Origin: Gemmatimonadaceae bacterium
GTDB lineage: Bacteria > Gemmatimonadota > Gemmatimonadetes > Gemmatimonadales > Gemmatimonadaceae
NCBI GenBank assembly: GCA_020851455.1
Contig: JADZCT010000032.1
Location: 1 to 57,232, forward strand
DNA: 57,232 nucleotides
Direction: 5' to 3'
The notes under the pieces are model-generated. The model saw only the letters and a list, made by a program, of their open reading frames with translations. It made no database searches and was not told the origin of the DNA. Positions 41,335 to 50,382 of this stretch are shown here, one piece after another; position 1 is the stretch's first letter; the number at the start of each line of letters is the position of its first letter. The position numbers and the translations under genes were made by a program.

Positions 41335-43790
41335 GCCGGGGCGGGAAGAGGCGTCGGCGTACCGAAGGCGCGAAGGCAGGCACGGGCAGGGAGCCGCGGC
41401 GGCCCAAGGACGATCGAGCCCCGCGGCCGCCGATCGCGCAACGCTGGCCCCGAAGGCGACTGCGTCTGTTCGCCATGGCAGTGGTGGCACTTGCCGCGGC
41501 GACCGCGGCGGGGTGGCCGCTTCGCTACCACCTGCCCGGCGTCCTGCGTCCAACGACGCTGCCGGCTCCCCGCGAAGCCCCACCGGAATCGCGTTTCACG
41601 GCCGCCGACTTCGTTGGAGCCGAGAAGTGCGCGGGATGCCACGAAGCGCAGTACTCCGCGTGGCAGACGTCCACGCATGGGCGCGCGGGTGGCGCGCCGG
41701 CCGCGGACGTCGTCATTGCCGCATTCAGCGGGCAGCCGATCCGGTTTCGCGATGCAGTGGTGATTCCCCGAGTGCGCGCTGGCAGGTATGAGTTCGTGGT
41801 GTCTCCGGACTTCGACACGACGGTCGTACTGGGCGTGGATGGCGCGATTGGCGGCGGGCACATGGTGGGAGGCGGCACGCAGGGCTTCGTGACACGACGC
41901 CCCGACGGGACTTACCGTTTCCTGCCGTTCGACTGGTCGCGCACTAACCGCACGTGGTTCTGCAACACCGGCTCGCGTTCGTCGGAGGGCTGGGTGCCAA
42001 TCACCCCGGCCATGCGGCTCGCCGAGTGCGGCGACTGGCCGCCGTCGCGCGTGCTCGGGGACGTGCCCCGGTTCGCGAACTGCCAGGGCTGCCATGCAAG
42101 CCAGTTGTTCGTTGCCGGCGACGATACCTCGCGCGTGACCCGGTTCGCGTCGCTCTCGATCAACTGCGAGAGCTGCCACGGGCCGGGGAGGCGCCATGCG
42201 GAGATTGCGGAGCGCGGCGGCGCAGCTTCCGCCGACATCGGGCTTGCATCGCTCGCCACGCTCTCGAAGGACGCCTTGCTCGGCGTCTGCTTCCAGTGCC
42301 ATGCAGTCAAAGACCAGTTGCGCGAGGGATTCGTGAGCGGCGACTCGCTCGCGAGGTTCTATTCGATTTCGCTCCCGGCGCTGGGCGAGCGGCCGCTCGG
42401 ACCGGACGGCCACGTGCGTACGGCGGCGTACCAGGAGGCGCACCGGTACAGCGACTGCTACGTGAATGGCGGCATGACCTGCACGTCGTGCCACGATTCG
42501 CACTCGCAGGGCTATCGGGACGTGGCGGGCCGGCCGCTGCCGGGCAGGTTCGACGACCGGCAGTGCACGTCGTGCCATGGCAGCAAGGCGGTGGATGTCG
42601 TGGCGCACACCAGGCATGCGGCGGGCTCCGAGGCAAGCCGATGCACAACGTGCCACATGCCGTACATACAGGAACCGGAGACATCCAACCCGCGAACCGG
42701 CGCTGCGCCCATCCGCTATGCGCGCTCGGATCACAGCATCGCCATTCCGCGCCCCGTGACCGATAGCGCGCTCGGCTGGCGCGACGCCTGCGCTTCGTGT
42801 CACGCCGGGCGGAGCGCCCATTCTCTCGAAGCCGATATTCGGCGGCTCTGGGGCCCCGGCAAGCCGATGCCTTCGCAGGTCGCCGCACAGGTTCGATTCG
42901 AACTCCTGCAGCGCCAGGGCAGCTCGCCGGGTGCGTGGCCGCCGGGCGATCTGCTTGCGGGCGGCGAGCCGGGCGCACGGCGGCACGTCGCGGCAACCGT
43001 GGCAGGGATCGCCCGGTACCTCGAAGCCGTGCCGCAGCCCGGCCGATCGGCGCCGCAGGCCGATGTGGACCGGCTCATGGCTCTCGCGGGTGACGACGAC
43101 CTCGACGTGCGTTCGCTCGCGCTGGCGACGCTCCATGTCGCTGGCGGGAACGAGGCGAGCGTGCGGCGCCGCCTGGTGCGCGCGCTCGTTCGCGAAGGGT
43201 CGTCCGACTACGGCCTCCGCATTCGCTGGGCGCTGGCCGTCGGGTACAAGGGCGATCAGTGGGCGGAGGCCGGTCGCGCCAGCGATGCGGCGGCGGCATA
43301 CCGGCTCGGGCTCGAAGTGCTGCCGCGGCATGCCCCGCTCTGGAACAGTCTGGGCAATGCCCTGCGCGCAGCCGGCGACCTGGCTGGCGCGGCGGCGGCA
43401 TACGATGCTGCGATCCGCATCCGGCCTGCATGGGGGCTAGCCGTGTTGAACCGGGGCGTGACGCGGCTCGCTTCGGGCGACACCCTGCGGGGATCGGCGG
43501 ATCTCGCCGAGTCGCTGCGGCTGGATCCATATGAGCCCATGGCATGGTTCAACGCCGGGAACCTTGCGCTTGCCCGCGGCGGTCTCGACTCGGCGGCCGT
43601 GTTGCTGCGGCGGGCCGCCGCGCTCGACGGCAGCATGACGGACGCCTACTTCCAATTGGCGCGGATCCGCCTGCTGCGAAAGGATCCTGCCGGGGCCTAT
43701 GCCGAACTTCGGCGAGGGTTGGCGTTCGACTCGTCGAACGCAGCGGCGCGCGACCTCGCGGCAACGCTCAGGAAGGCTGGATCTAATTAG
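41331..43790 (+). CDS. Octaheme cytochrome c fused to TPR repeats
   Basis: 819 aa from GTG 41331 (GTGA overlap). A basic N-terminus is followed by one membrane helix (LFAMAVVALAAATAAGWPL). Eight CxxCH heme sites: CAGCH, CQGCH, CESCH, CFQCH, CTSCH, CTSCH, CTTCH and CASCH, all within about residues 100-490, in a cytochrome c554-like arrangement. The C-terminal ~250 residues are HEAT/TPR-like helices ending in TPR units (APLWNSLGNALRAAGDLAGA, AWFNAGNLALARGGLDSA). It is membrane-anchored with the hemes in the periplasm. Donor and acceptor are unknown; the diheme cytochrome is the likely partner. Confidence 0.88.
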   Translation: MSRGGKRRRRTEGAKAGTGREPRRPKDDRAPRPPIAQRWPRRRLRLFAMAVVALAAATAAGWPLRYHLPGVLRPTTLPAPREAPPESRFTAADFVGAEKCAGCHEAQYSAWQTSTHGRAGGAPAADVVIAAFSGQPIRFRDAVVIPRVRAGRYEFVVSPDFDTTVVLGVDGAIGGGHMVGGGTQGFVTRRPDGTYRFLPFDWSRTNRTWFCNTGSRSSEGWVPITPAMRLAECGDWPPSRVLGDVPRFANCQGCHASQLFVAGDDTSRVTRFASLSINCESCHGPGRRHAEIAERGGAASADIGLASLATLSKDALLGVCFQCHAVKDQLREGFVSGDSLARFYSISLPALGERPLGPDGHVRTAAYQEAHRYSDCYVNGGMTCTSCHDSHSQGYRDVAGRPLPGRFDDRQCTSCHGSKAVDVVAHTRHAAGSEASRCTTCHMPYIQEPETSNPRTGAAPIRYARSDHSIAIPRPVTDSALGWRDACASCHAGRSAHSLEADIRRLWGPGKPMPSQVAAQVRFELLQRQGSSPGAWPPGDLLAGGEPGARRHVAATVAGIARYLEAVPQPGRSAPQADVDRLMALAGDDDLDVRSLALATLHVAGGNEASVRRRLVRALVREGSSDYGLRIRWALAVGYKGDQWAEAGRASDAAAAYRLGLEVLPRHAPLWNSLGNALRAAGDLAGAAAAYDAAIRIRPAWGLAVLNRGVTRLASGDTLRGSADLAESLRLDPYEPMAWFNAGNLALARGGLDSAAVLLRRAAALDGSMTDAYFQLARIRLLRKDPAGAYAELRRGLAFDSSNAAARDLAATLRKAGSN

Positions 43791-43817
43791 GGGTTGGTCG
43801 GCGGCGCGGCGTGGAAT

Positions 43818-43847
43818 TTGACAGATCGGGCAGTGCGCGGGTATTTA
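43818..43847 (+). promoter_or_regulatory. Promoter of the second SusCD operon
   Basis: A perfect TTGACA (43818-43823), 18-bp spacer, TATTTA (43842-43847) in an intergenic region that is locally AT-richer. The leader is about 75 nt and holds GGAGG (43914-43918) ten bases before ATG 43929. Confidence 0.55.
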
Positions 43848-43928
43848 CGGGCAGTTGGCGGCGTGGTGACACGCCGCCGGACTGGCACCCCGGCTGAACC
43901 ACCCCACCCAGGCGGAGGATCCAACGTT

Positions 43929-46900
43929 ATGCGGTTATTGTGTCGGCGACTGGCTGCAACCGTGGCGCTTGCAGGCGCCGCATTGCTGCCTTCCATGTTG
44001 GTCGCGCAGGGCACGGGCACGGTAGAGGGCACCGTGACGGACGCCGGGAGTCAGCGTCCGCTTGCGAACGTGCAAGTGTCAGTTCAGGGCGTCGGCACGG
44101 CCGTCGTGGGATCGCAGACGAATGCGCAGGGCGTCTTCCGGATAACGAACGTTGCCGCGGGCCAGCAGACGGTCCGGGCGCGGCTCATCGGATACGCGAT
44201 GGCCACGGCGCAGGTGACCGTTCCGTCCGGCGGTATAGGGCGCGTGACGGTCGAGATGAGGCAGTCGGCGCTGGAGTTGTCGGCTGTGGTCACGACCGGC
44301 ACCGGTGGCAGCCAGGTGGAAGCGCGCAAGCTCGGCAACACCGTCGCATCGGTGGAGCTTCCGGCCAACGCCCCGATGCCCAGTTTCTCCGCGGCCATGC
44401 AAGGACGCGAGCCGGGCGTCATGATGCTGCCGTCGTCCGGCCTTACGGGCGCAGGAGCGCGCATCCGCATTCGAGGGAACGCGTCGCTCTCGCAGAGCAA
44501 CGAGCCCATCGTCTATCTCGACGGCGTCCGGGTTGACAACGGCAGCGGGAGCGGAAGCGCGGCGCCGTCGCGGCTCGACGACATTGACCCCACGTCCATC
44601 GAACGCCTGGAGGTGCTGAAGGGCGCAGCAGCCGCGACGCTCTACGGCACGGAAGCATCAGCCGGAGTCATCCTGATCACGACCAAGAAGGGCGCGGTCT
44701 CGAATACGAAGTGGAACCTCGAGGTGGAGCAGACGGCGAAGAACTACCCGACCAACAGGATCGAGCCGCTCTATGGTGTGGGCGGGCTGGGGTTGACCTG
44801 CGCCAACTCCCTTGTGTCCACCTGCGCCGACACCCAGGCGGTGCGGCAGGCGTACCACTTTGGCTACCCGATTGCGCCCTACCAGGTGATCAACGAGCTG
44901 GTTCCGACGAAGATGTTCGAAACCGGCACGGCCACCATGGTGAACGGTCAGGTGTCGGGCGGCACCGCGCTCTCGACGTTCTTCGCGTCGCTTCGCATGT
45001 ACCGTGAAGATGGCCCGTTCAGCGGCAAGAATTTCGACTGGCAGAAGCGTGGCATCCTGGTCAAGGACATTGACAACAAGTACCAGGGCACGCTCTCCCT
45101 CGGCCTCACGCCGTCGAACCAGGTCAAGCTTCAGTTCAACTCGCTCTTCGCCGTGCTGCATAACGAACTGCCGGGGAGCAACAACGACATCTACGCTCCC
45201 TACACCACGGCGCTGCTCTCCAAGCCCGAGAATGCACAGTGCGATGCCTCGAAGACTAGCCCGACCGACCCCACGTACGGGAGCGCCGGGAACGGACTCT
45301 GCGTTGGCCCAGGCAACCCGACCGGCGCGCCTACGTTCGGCTCGCAGCGCGAACTGTTCCAGCGCACGAACAAGCAGGACACCCGGCACTACAACGGCTC
45401 GCTGCGCGTGAGCTATATCCCGACGGCGGCGCTGAACTTCGACGCCACGTTCGGCGTTGACTTCACGGGCCGCCGCTCGGCGACCTTCCTGCCGTTCGGC
45501 AACAACCTGGATCTGCGCTCCACCGAGGCGCCTGCGGGCAGCGCTGGCGTGACCGAGAACGAAAACCAGCAGCTCACGCTGTCGCTCAACGGCGGCTGGA
45601 CGAGCAACCCGCTGGGGCTCTCGTCCAACCTGATCTTCGGCGCGCAGGGATACGTCACCAGGGTCAACACCGTCACCGGGAGCACGCGTGACTTCCCCGG
45701 ACCGGGCATCGAGGTCCTTAGCGGCGGCTCCGTTCCCCAGGTCAGCGAGAGCTTCACTTCCATCGTGAATACCGGCCTTCTCCTGCAGGAGCAGCTTGGC
45801 TGGCACGACTGGGTGTTCGTGACTGGCGGCGGGCGTTACGACTACAACAGCGCGTTCGGCAAGACGTCCGGCGGCGTGTTTTATCCGCAGGCGTCGTTCT
45901 CGCTGGTGCTCAGCGACCGCGCCGGCTACAAGGACAGCTTCCTCGGCAGGCACGTGAACACGTTCCGCATCCGCGGCGCTCTCGGCCGCGCGGGCCGGCA
46001 GCCGAGCGCGTTCGCGAAGCTGACGACGTATCTTCCGCTGACGACGACGGCCGGCGCGGGACTCGTCCCGGGAAACCTCGGCAATCCGAACCTGAAGCCG
46101 GAAGTCTCGACGGAGATGGAGGTCGGCGCCGAACTCGGCCTGCTCAACGACAATCTTTCGGTCGAGTTCACGCGGTGGCAGCGCTCGCTGAAGGATGCGC
46201 TGGTGGCGCGGCAGTTCCCGCTGAGCGGTGGGTTCAGCGCGCTTCAGCTCGACAACATCGGGCAGATGCAGTCGTGGGGCTACGACCTCAAGGTCAAGGC
46301 GTACGTGATCAATCGCGCGAACCTCTCGGCCGACGTGTTCGCCACGACGGCGTTCCTCAGCCAGATCGTTACGAGCCTGGGTGGCGCTCCGCCGCTCAAG
46401 GTCGGTGGCAGTTACCCGCGGTACCGGAACTGGATCAGGGAAGGGTGGGCTCCAGGCGTCCTCTTCGGGGCGCGCGTCCCCGCGCCGTGCGCGCCGGGCA
46501 AGACCACGGCCGACGACGGGTCAATCTGCCTCGCCGCGGGCCAGGTGCCCGTTGACCTCAACGGCGACGGGAAGCCCGACACGGAGACGCAGATGCTGGC
46601 TTACTTCTCCGTACCGCGCACGGTCGGCAACATCGCACCGCTCCAGTCGGTGAATCCGCACTCGAACGACGTGTACGATCACTACTATGGCAAGCCGTTG
46701 CCGGATTTCGAAGGCGCGATCGGCGGGTCCATCACGTGGCACCGAAACTGGGAGCTCTCGACGAACTTCGAGTACCGCGGCGGGCACTTCACGATATCGA
46801 GCCTTACCCAGGCGCTCAGGAACGCGAGTCCGGGAACGGGCGGCAACACGCAGAAGCGCGCGCAGGTTCAGTCCACGCTGCAGAACCCAGCCAGCACGCC

Positions 46901-47252
46901 GCAGCAGCGGCTCGACGCGGCCTGGGTCTACTGGTCCCAACTCGTTGCGCTCTCGCCGTATGACGGAGCGAACCAGCAATTCCCGGGCGACTTCATACGG
47001 TGGCGCGAGCTGAGTCTGACGTACAAGGCGCCGCCATCGTGGGCGCGGCGAGTGGGCGGATCCGAGATGTCGTTCACCTTCGCGGCGCGGAATTTCATGA
47101 TGTGGACGCGTTACCCCGGCACGGACCCGGAAGTGAACATGAGCGGGCGCTCCGACGGAGGCGGCACGGACAACAACTTCGGCGAATCCGTTGACGCACT
47201 GGGCTTCCCGATACCGCGTGCGCTCTCCTTCAACATCCGCGTGGGGTTCTAG
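43929..47252 (+). CDS. SusC/RagA-family TonB-linked outer-membrane receptor
   Basis: 1107 aa, complete. ATG 43929 is supported by a GGAGG and the signal peptide LAATVALAGAALLPSMLVAQ. Domains: carboxypeptidase-regulatory (about 27-110; GTVEGTVTDAGSQRPLANV), plug (about 125-270; MQGREPGVMML, RIRGNASLSQSNEPIVYLDG, IERLEVLKGAAAATLYGTE, ILITTKKG) and a 22-strand-type barrel ending in FNIRVGF. It imports an unknown polymer or peptide with its SusD partner, which begins 2 bp after the stop. It has its own promoter and so forms a separate uptake locus from that at 1-5840. Confidence 0.96.
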   Translation: MRLLCRRLAATVALAGAALLPSMLVAQGTGTVEGTVTDAGSQRPLANVQVSVQGVGTAVVGSQTNAQGVFRITNVAAGQQTVRARLIGYAMATAQVTVPSGGIGRVTVEMRQSALELSAVVTTGTGGSQVEARKLGNTVASVELPANAPMPSFSAAMQGREPGVMMLPSSGLTGAGARIRIRGNASLSQSNEPIVYLDGVRVDNGSGSGSAAPSRLDDIDPTSIERLEVLKGAAAATLYGTEASAGVILITTKKGAVSNTKWNLEVEQTAKNYPTNRIEPLYGVGGLGLTCANSLVSTCADTQAVRQAYHFGYPIAPYQVINELVPTKMFETGTATMVNGQVSGGTALSTFFASLRMYREDGPFSGKNFDWQKRGILVKDIDNKYQGTLSLGLTPSNQVKLQFNSLFAVLHNELPGSNNDIYAPYTTALLSKPENAQCDASKTSPTDPTYGSAGNGLCVGPGNPTGAPTFGSQRELFQRTNKQDTRHYNGSLRVSYIPTAALNFDATFGVDFTGRRSATFLPFGNNLDLRSTEAPAGSAGVTENENQQLTLSLNGGWTSNPLGLSSNLIFGAQGYVTRVNTVTGSTRDFPGPGIEVLSGGSVPQVSESFTSIVNTGLLLQEQLGWHDWVFVTGGGRYDYNSAFGKTSGGVFYPQASFSLVLSDRAGYKDSFLGRHVNTFRIRGALGRAGRQPSAFAKLTTYLPLTTTAGAGLVPGNLGNPNLKPEVSTEMEVGAELGLLNDNLSVEFTRWQRSLKDALVARQFPLSGGFSALQLDNIGQMQSWGYDLKVKAYVINRANLSADVFATTAFLSQIVTSLGGAPPLKVGGSYPRYRNWIREGWAPGVLFGARVPAPCAPGKTTADDGSICLAAGQVPVDLNGDGKPDTETQMLAYFSVPRTVGNIAPLQSVNPHSNDVYDHYYGKPLPDFEGAIGGSITWHRNWELSTNFEYRGGHFTISSLTQALRNASPGTGGNTQKRAQVQSTLQNPASTPQQRLDAAWVYWSQLVALSPYDGANQQFPGDFIRWRELSLTYKAPPSWARRVGGSEMSFTFAARNFMMWTRYPGTDPEVNMSGRSDGGGTDNNFGESVDALGFPIPRALSFNIRVGF

Positions 47253-47254
47253 CC

Positions 47255-48607
47255 ATGAACACTCACCGGATTTCCATGGCTGCCCGGCGCGCGGGCGGCG
47301 TCGCCGCCGGAGCGAGCCTGCTGCTCGTGATGTCTGCGTGCCAGAGTCTGCTCGACGTGAAGAACCCGAACAACGTTGACGAGAGCGCGCTTGCCAACCC
47401 CGCGGCGGCGGCGGCCGAGGCCAACGGCCTGCTGGGTACCACCACACGCATGCTCGGCACACTGACGGCCATTCACGGCGAGGCGTCCGACGAGCTCGAC
47501 TGGGTTGGCTCGTACGACGCCGTGGGCGAACTCGATCGCGGGGTGATCGGCGACTACGTGAACCAGATGCTGGCAGGCGCTTTCTCCATCTCCGGCACGG
47601 CGCGCTACCTCACCGACATGACGATCGCGCGGATCGAGGGGTTCATCGCGGACGGGAAGGTCCTTTCCAAGACCGACCTGCTCAGGTCGTACGTGTACGG
47701 CGCGATCGTGTACTCGACGATCGCCGATACCTTCGACGACTTCGCGTTCTCGGACAAGACCAAGCCCGCGCCGGCGATCGGACGGACCAATATGTCGCAG
47801 TTGTACGATAAAGCCATCGGGTTTCTCGACAAGGCGTATGCAATCGCCACGTCGAATACCGACAAGTACAACATCCTCGCCCTGCGGGCGCGGATCAAGC
47901 ACGGCAAGGCGGTCTGGAAGATGCTGACACCTACGTCGAAGACCGCGCCAGCCAATCCGCTCGTCGCCGATGCCGGCGCCACGGCGGACGCAACCGCGGC
48001 GATCGCGCTCGGCACGGCGGACGCCGCCTTCGACATCGTGGTCAACCAGGAGGCATCGGGCGGCGAGAACGTCTGGGGTCACCTGAACGGCCGCCAGGAA
48101 GATGCGCCCGGCCAGGCGTACGTGGTAAACTCGCGGAGCACGATCAACAGGTGGATCGTGGCCCTCAAGGATCCAATCACAAACGCCCCGGACACCCGCT
48201 TGCAGGCGCGCATCACGGCCATGAAGAACTTCGGGTCGCTTGCCGGCACGGTATGGATGACCAACACCCGGGAACTGCGTCTCATCCTGGCCGAGGCGGC
48301 TCTGGCTGGCGGCAACACGACCGAGTTCACCAACCAGATCAACCAGGTGCGCACGCTCGACGCCAAGCCGGCATTCTCCGGCCAGATTGACAACCTCGAG
48401 ATGCTGAAGTACGAGCGCAAGGTCGAGCTCTGGATGATGCGGCGGCGCCTGATGGACATGTACCGCTTCGGCATCAAGGATCCGCTTTGGCAGCCGGACG
48501 CCAACTTCCCGAGCGCGTTCGACACGGTCGGGCTCCTGTTCCCGATTTCCCAGCCAGAGCGGCTCGCGAATCCCTGCATCATGGATGCGTCGAAGTGCAG
48601 CAAGTAG
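47255..48607 (+). CDS. SusD-like surface nutrient-binding lipoprotein
   Basis: 450 aa. Lipoprotein signal with MSAC (Cys29), then QSLLDVKNPNNVDESAL, a SusD start. TPR-like helices mid-protein and the segment RELRLILAEAALAGGN, then LKYERKVELWMMRRRLMDMYRFG, the conserved C-terminal SusD block. Shorter than the SusD at 2778 (561 aa). It begins 2 bp after the SusC stop and is followed by a terminator. Confidence 0.92.
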   Translation: MNTHRISMAARRAGGVAAGASLLLVMSACQSLLDVKNPNNVDESALANPAAAAAEANGLLGTTTRMLGTLTAIHGEASDELDWVGSYDAVGELDRGVIGDYVNQMLAGAFSISGTARYLTDMTIARIEGFIADGKVLSKTDLLRSYVYGAIVYSTIADTFDDFAFSDKTKPAPAIGRTNMSQLYDKAIGFLDKAYAIATSNTDKYNILALRARIKHGKAVWKMLTPTSKTAPANPLVADAGATADATAAIALGTADAAFDIVVNQEASGGENVWGHLNGRQEDAPGQAYVVNSRSTINRWIVALKDPITNAPDTRLQARITAMKNFGSLAGTVWMTNTRELRLILAEAALAGGNTTEFTNQINQVRTLDAKPAFSGQIDNLEMLKYERKVELWMMRRRLMDMYRFGIKDPLWQPDANFPSAFDTVGLLFPISQPERLANPCIMDASKCSK

Positions 48608-48632
48608 GCCCGCTTGATTGACCCGGAAGAGT

Positions 48633-48673
48633 GTGGGGCGGGGAGCGGCGCAGTGCGCAACTCCCCGCCCCAC
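48633..48673 (+). terminator. Terminator after the second SusCD pair
   Basis: A perfect 13-bp stem, GTGGGGCGGGGAG (48633-48645) with CTCCCCGCCCCAC (48661-48673); the 15-nt loop contains a smaller GCGC palindrome. GGGCATTTTAT follows. It separates SusCD from the lipoprotein at 48736. Confidence 0.8.
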
Positions 48674-48735
48674 GGGCATTTTATGGGCTCACACGCGGCG
48701 GTTGCGGAATCGTGCGGCATGAGGAGTCGAGCCAG

Positions 48736-49203
48736 ATGAATCGGCACAAGCGCGGCATCGGAGTCGCTCTTTGCGCGCTGCTCGCGGTGAACACGGCGTG
48801 CTACAGCTACGTTCCGCCCGCGCAGGGTATTGCGCCACATTCGGGCGAGATGGTTCGCGTGCGGTTCAACGCCGAGGGCACCAACGCGATGGCGGGCACG
48901 CTCGGCCCGGGTGTTGCGGCGGCCGAGGGCATGCTGAACGAGGCGAACCCGGACGGCAGCATCGTGGTTGGCGTGTCCACGGTGTTGCTCACGATTGGCG
49001 GCAGCAGGTCGTGGGCGGGGATGAACGTCGTGAGCGTCCCTGCGCGCTACGTAGCCGGCATTGACGTGAAGCGCGCCGACCGGAGCAAGACGCGCGCGGC
49101 GATCATAGGGGGAGTACTGGCCATCGCCGGCATCTTCGCGCTCATAATCGGCATGGGTGGCGCTCACGGCGGCCCGCAGGGAGACGGGCCGACGCCGCTG
49201 TGA
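48736..49203 (+). CDS. Small lipoprotein, paralogue of the one at 4453
   Basis: 155 aa from ATG 48736 (GAGGAG nine bases upstream). Lipobox VNTAC (Cys22), then YSYVPPAQGIAPHSG. Shared blocks with the protein at 4453 in the same order: LGPGVAAAEG / MGPEILQVEG, GGSRSWAGMNV / GGEQTWAGEKV, PARYVAGI / KEYVARL, then a glycine-rich hydrophobic stretch (AIIGGVLAIAGIFALIIG). Both follow a SusCD pair, but here a terminator intervenes. Family not recognised. Confidence 0.78.
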   Translation: MNRHKRGIGVALCALLAVNTACYSYVPPAQGIAPHSGEMVRVRFNAEGTNAMAGTLGPGVAAAEGMLNEANPDGSIVVGVSTVLLTIGGSRSWAGMNVVSVPARYVAGIDVKRADRSKTRAAIIGGVLAIAGIFALIIGMGGAHGGPQGDGPTPL

Positions 49204-49210
49204 CGTGGCT

Positions 49211-50380
49211 CTAGGCGGTCGTCTTCCTGTACGCACCCGCCGAAATTGCCAGGACCGCTACTCCTGCGACTGCCAGTCCTGCGATCTCCCGCCACGTCGC
49301 CTCGATGCCTCCGCCCCGCACGAGCACCGTGCGCATGACCGTCACGAAGTGGCGGACCGGCGTGCCGGCGCTCACCCACTGCGCCCACGAGGGCATTGAC
49401 TCGATGGGCGTGTACATGCCGCTCATCAACAGGTAAACCATCAGCAGGAAGAACGATACGAACATCGTCTGTTGCTGCGTGTGCGTGATGGCGCTGATGA
49501 AGAGGCCGATCCCCAGCGCAACCGTGAGGTACACGCCAGCGCCAAGTACCACCACCCACAACGGCCCGCGCATCGGAACGCCGAAGAGCAGCCAGCCGGC
49601 CACGAGGCCGATCACGAACAGCGCCATCGCCGTGATCCACGCGGGGATGAGTTTCCCGGCGATAAAGTCAATGCTGCGCAGTGGAGTGACGTTGAGTTGC
49701 TCGAGGGTGCCGAGTTCCCGCTCGCGCGCGATGTTCTGCGCCGTGACGAGCGTGCCGATGATCGTCACCAGCGAGACGAGGATCGCGGGCACCATGTAGT
49801 GTTTGTAGTTCCGCGTCGCGTTGAACCACGTACGAAACCGGACGCCCAGAGGGCCGGGCCTGGCTGGGTTGGGGGTTGCTGTCATGACCACGGGAGCATC
49901 ATCGTCGCCAACCATCCGGACCGCGAGCGGGAAGGCCGCCGCGCGGTCGCTGGCGAAGTCGGCGATGATCTGCTGCGCATAACCGGCGATGAGTCCGGCA
50001 ACCGCTCCTTCCTCCGCGTTGACGGAAACCTGGACGGGTGCGGCACTGCCGCGGGTCAGATCCTCCTCGAACCGGGGCGGAATGTGCACGATCATCGAGG
50101 CGCGCCGCTGGATCAGGTCGCGCTCGGCGCTGACCACGGAGGAAGTGACACGCTCCACCATGAACTGGCGGCCTCCTTCCAGTCGCGCCCTGAGCGCGGC
50201 CGAGGCCGGAGTGCGGTCCTGGTCCACGATTGCGACGCGGGTGTCGCGGATCGCAAAGGTCGCGGCATTCGACAGCACCAGCAGCTGGACGAATGGAATG
50301 AACAGGAGCTGCGCCATCGTTCCCCTGTCGCGGACGATCTGCAGGAACTCCTTGCGGACGAGGAAGCGGATTGTGCGCAT
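49211..50380 (-). CDS. ABC-2 type transporter permease (YbhR/YbhS-like)
   Basis: 389 aa from ATG 50380. An N-terminal membrane helix (TMAQLLFIPFVQLLVLSN), a large periplasmic domain (about residues 45-200, TRVAIVDQDRTPASAAL, IPPRFEEDLTRG), then five helices with the ABC-2 signature region NIARERELGTLEQLNVTPL. Exporter permeases of this layout work as pairs with two nucleotide-binding domains; its partner is the preceding gene, 2 bp away. Last gene of the TetR-led efflux operon. Confidence 0.9.
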   Translation of the reverse strand: MRTIRFLVRKEFLQIVRDRGTMAQLLFIPFVQLLVLSNAATFAIRDTRVAIVDQDRTPASAALRARLEGGRQFMVERVTSSVVSAERDLIQRRASMIVHIPPRFEEDLTRGSAAPVQVSVNAEEGAVAGLIAGYAQQIIADFASDRAAAFPLAVRMVGDDDAPVVMTATPNPARPGPLGVRFRTWFNATRNYKHYMVPAILVSLVTIIGTLVTAQNIARERELGTLEQLNVTPLRSIDFIAGKLIPAWITAMALFVIGLVAGWLLFGVPMRGPLWVVVLGAGVYLTVALGIGLFISAITHTQQQTMFVSFFLLMVYLLMSGMYTPIESMPSWAQWVSAGTPVRHFVTVMRTVLVRGGGIEATWREIAGLAVAGVAVLAISAGAYRKTTA

Positions 50381-50382
50381 GG

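Noticed and set aside
41163-43331. 722-codon minus-strand frame over the octaheme cytochrome gene
   Set aside because: Opposite eight intact heme motifs; biased composition typical of a shadow frame.
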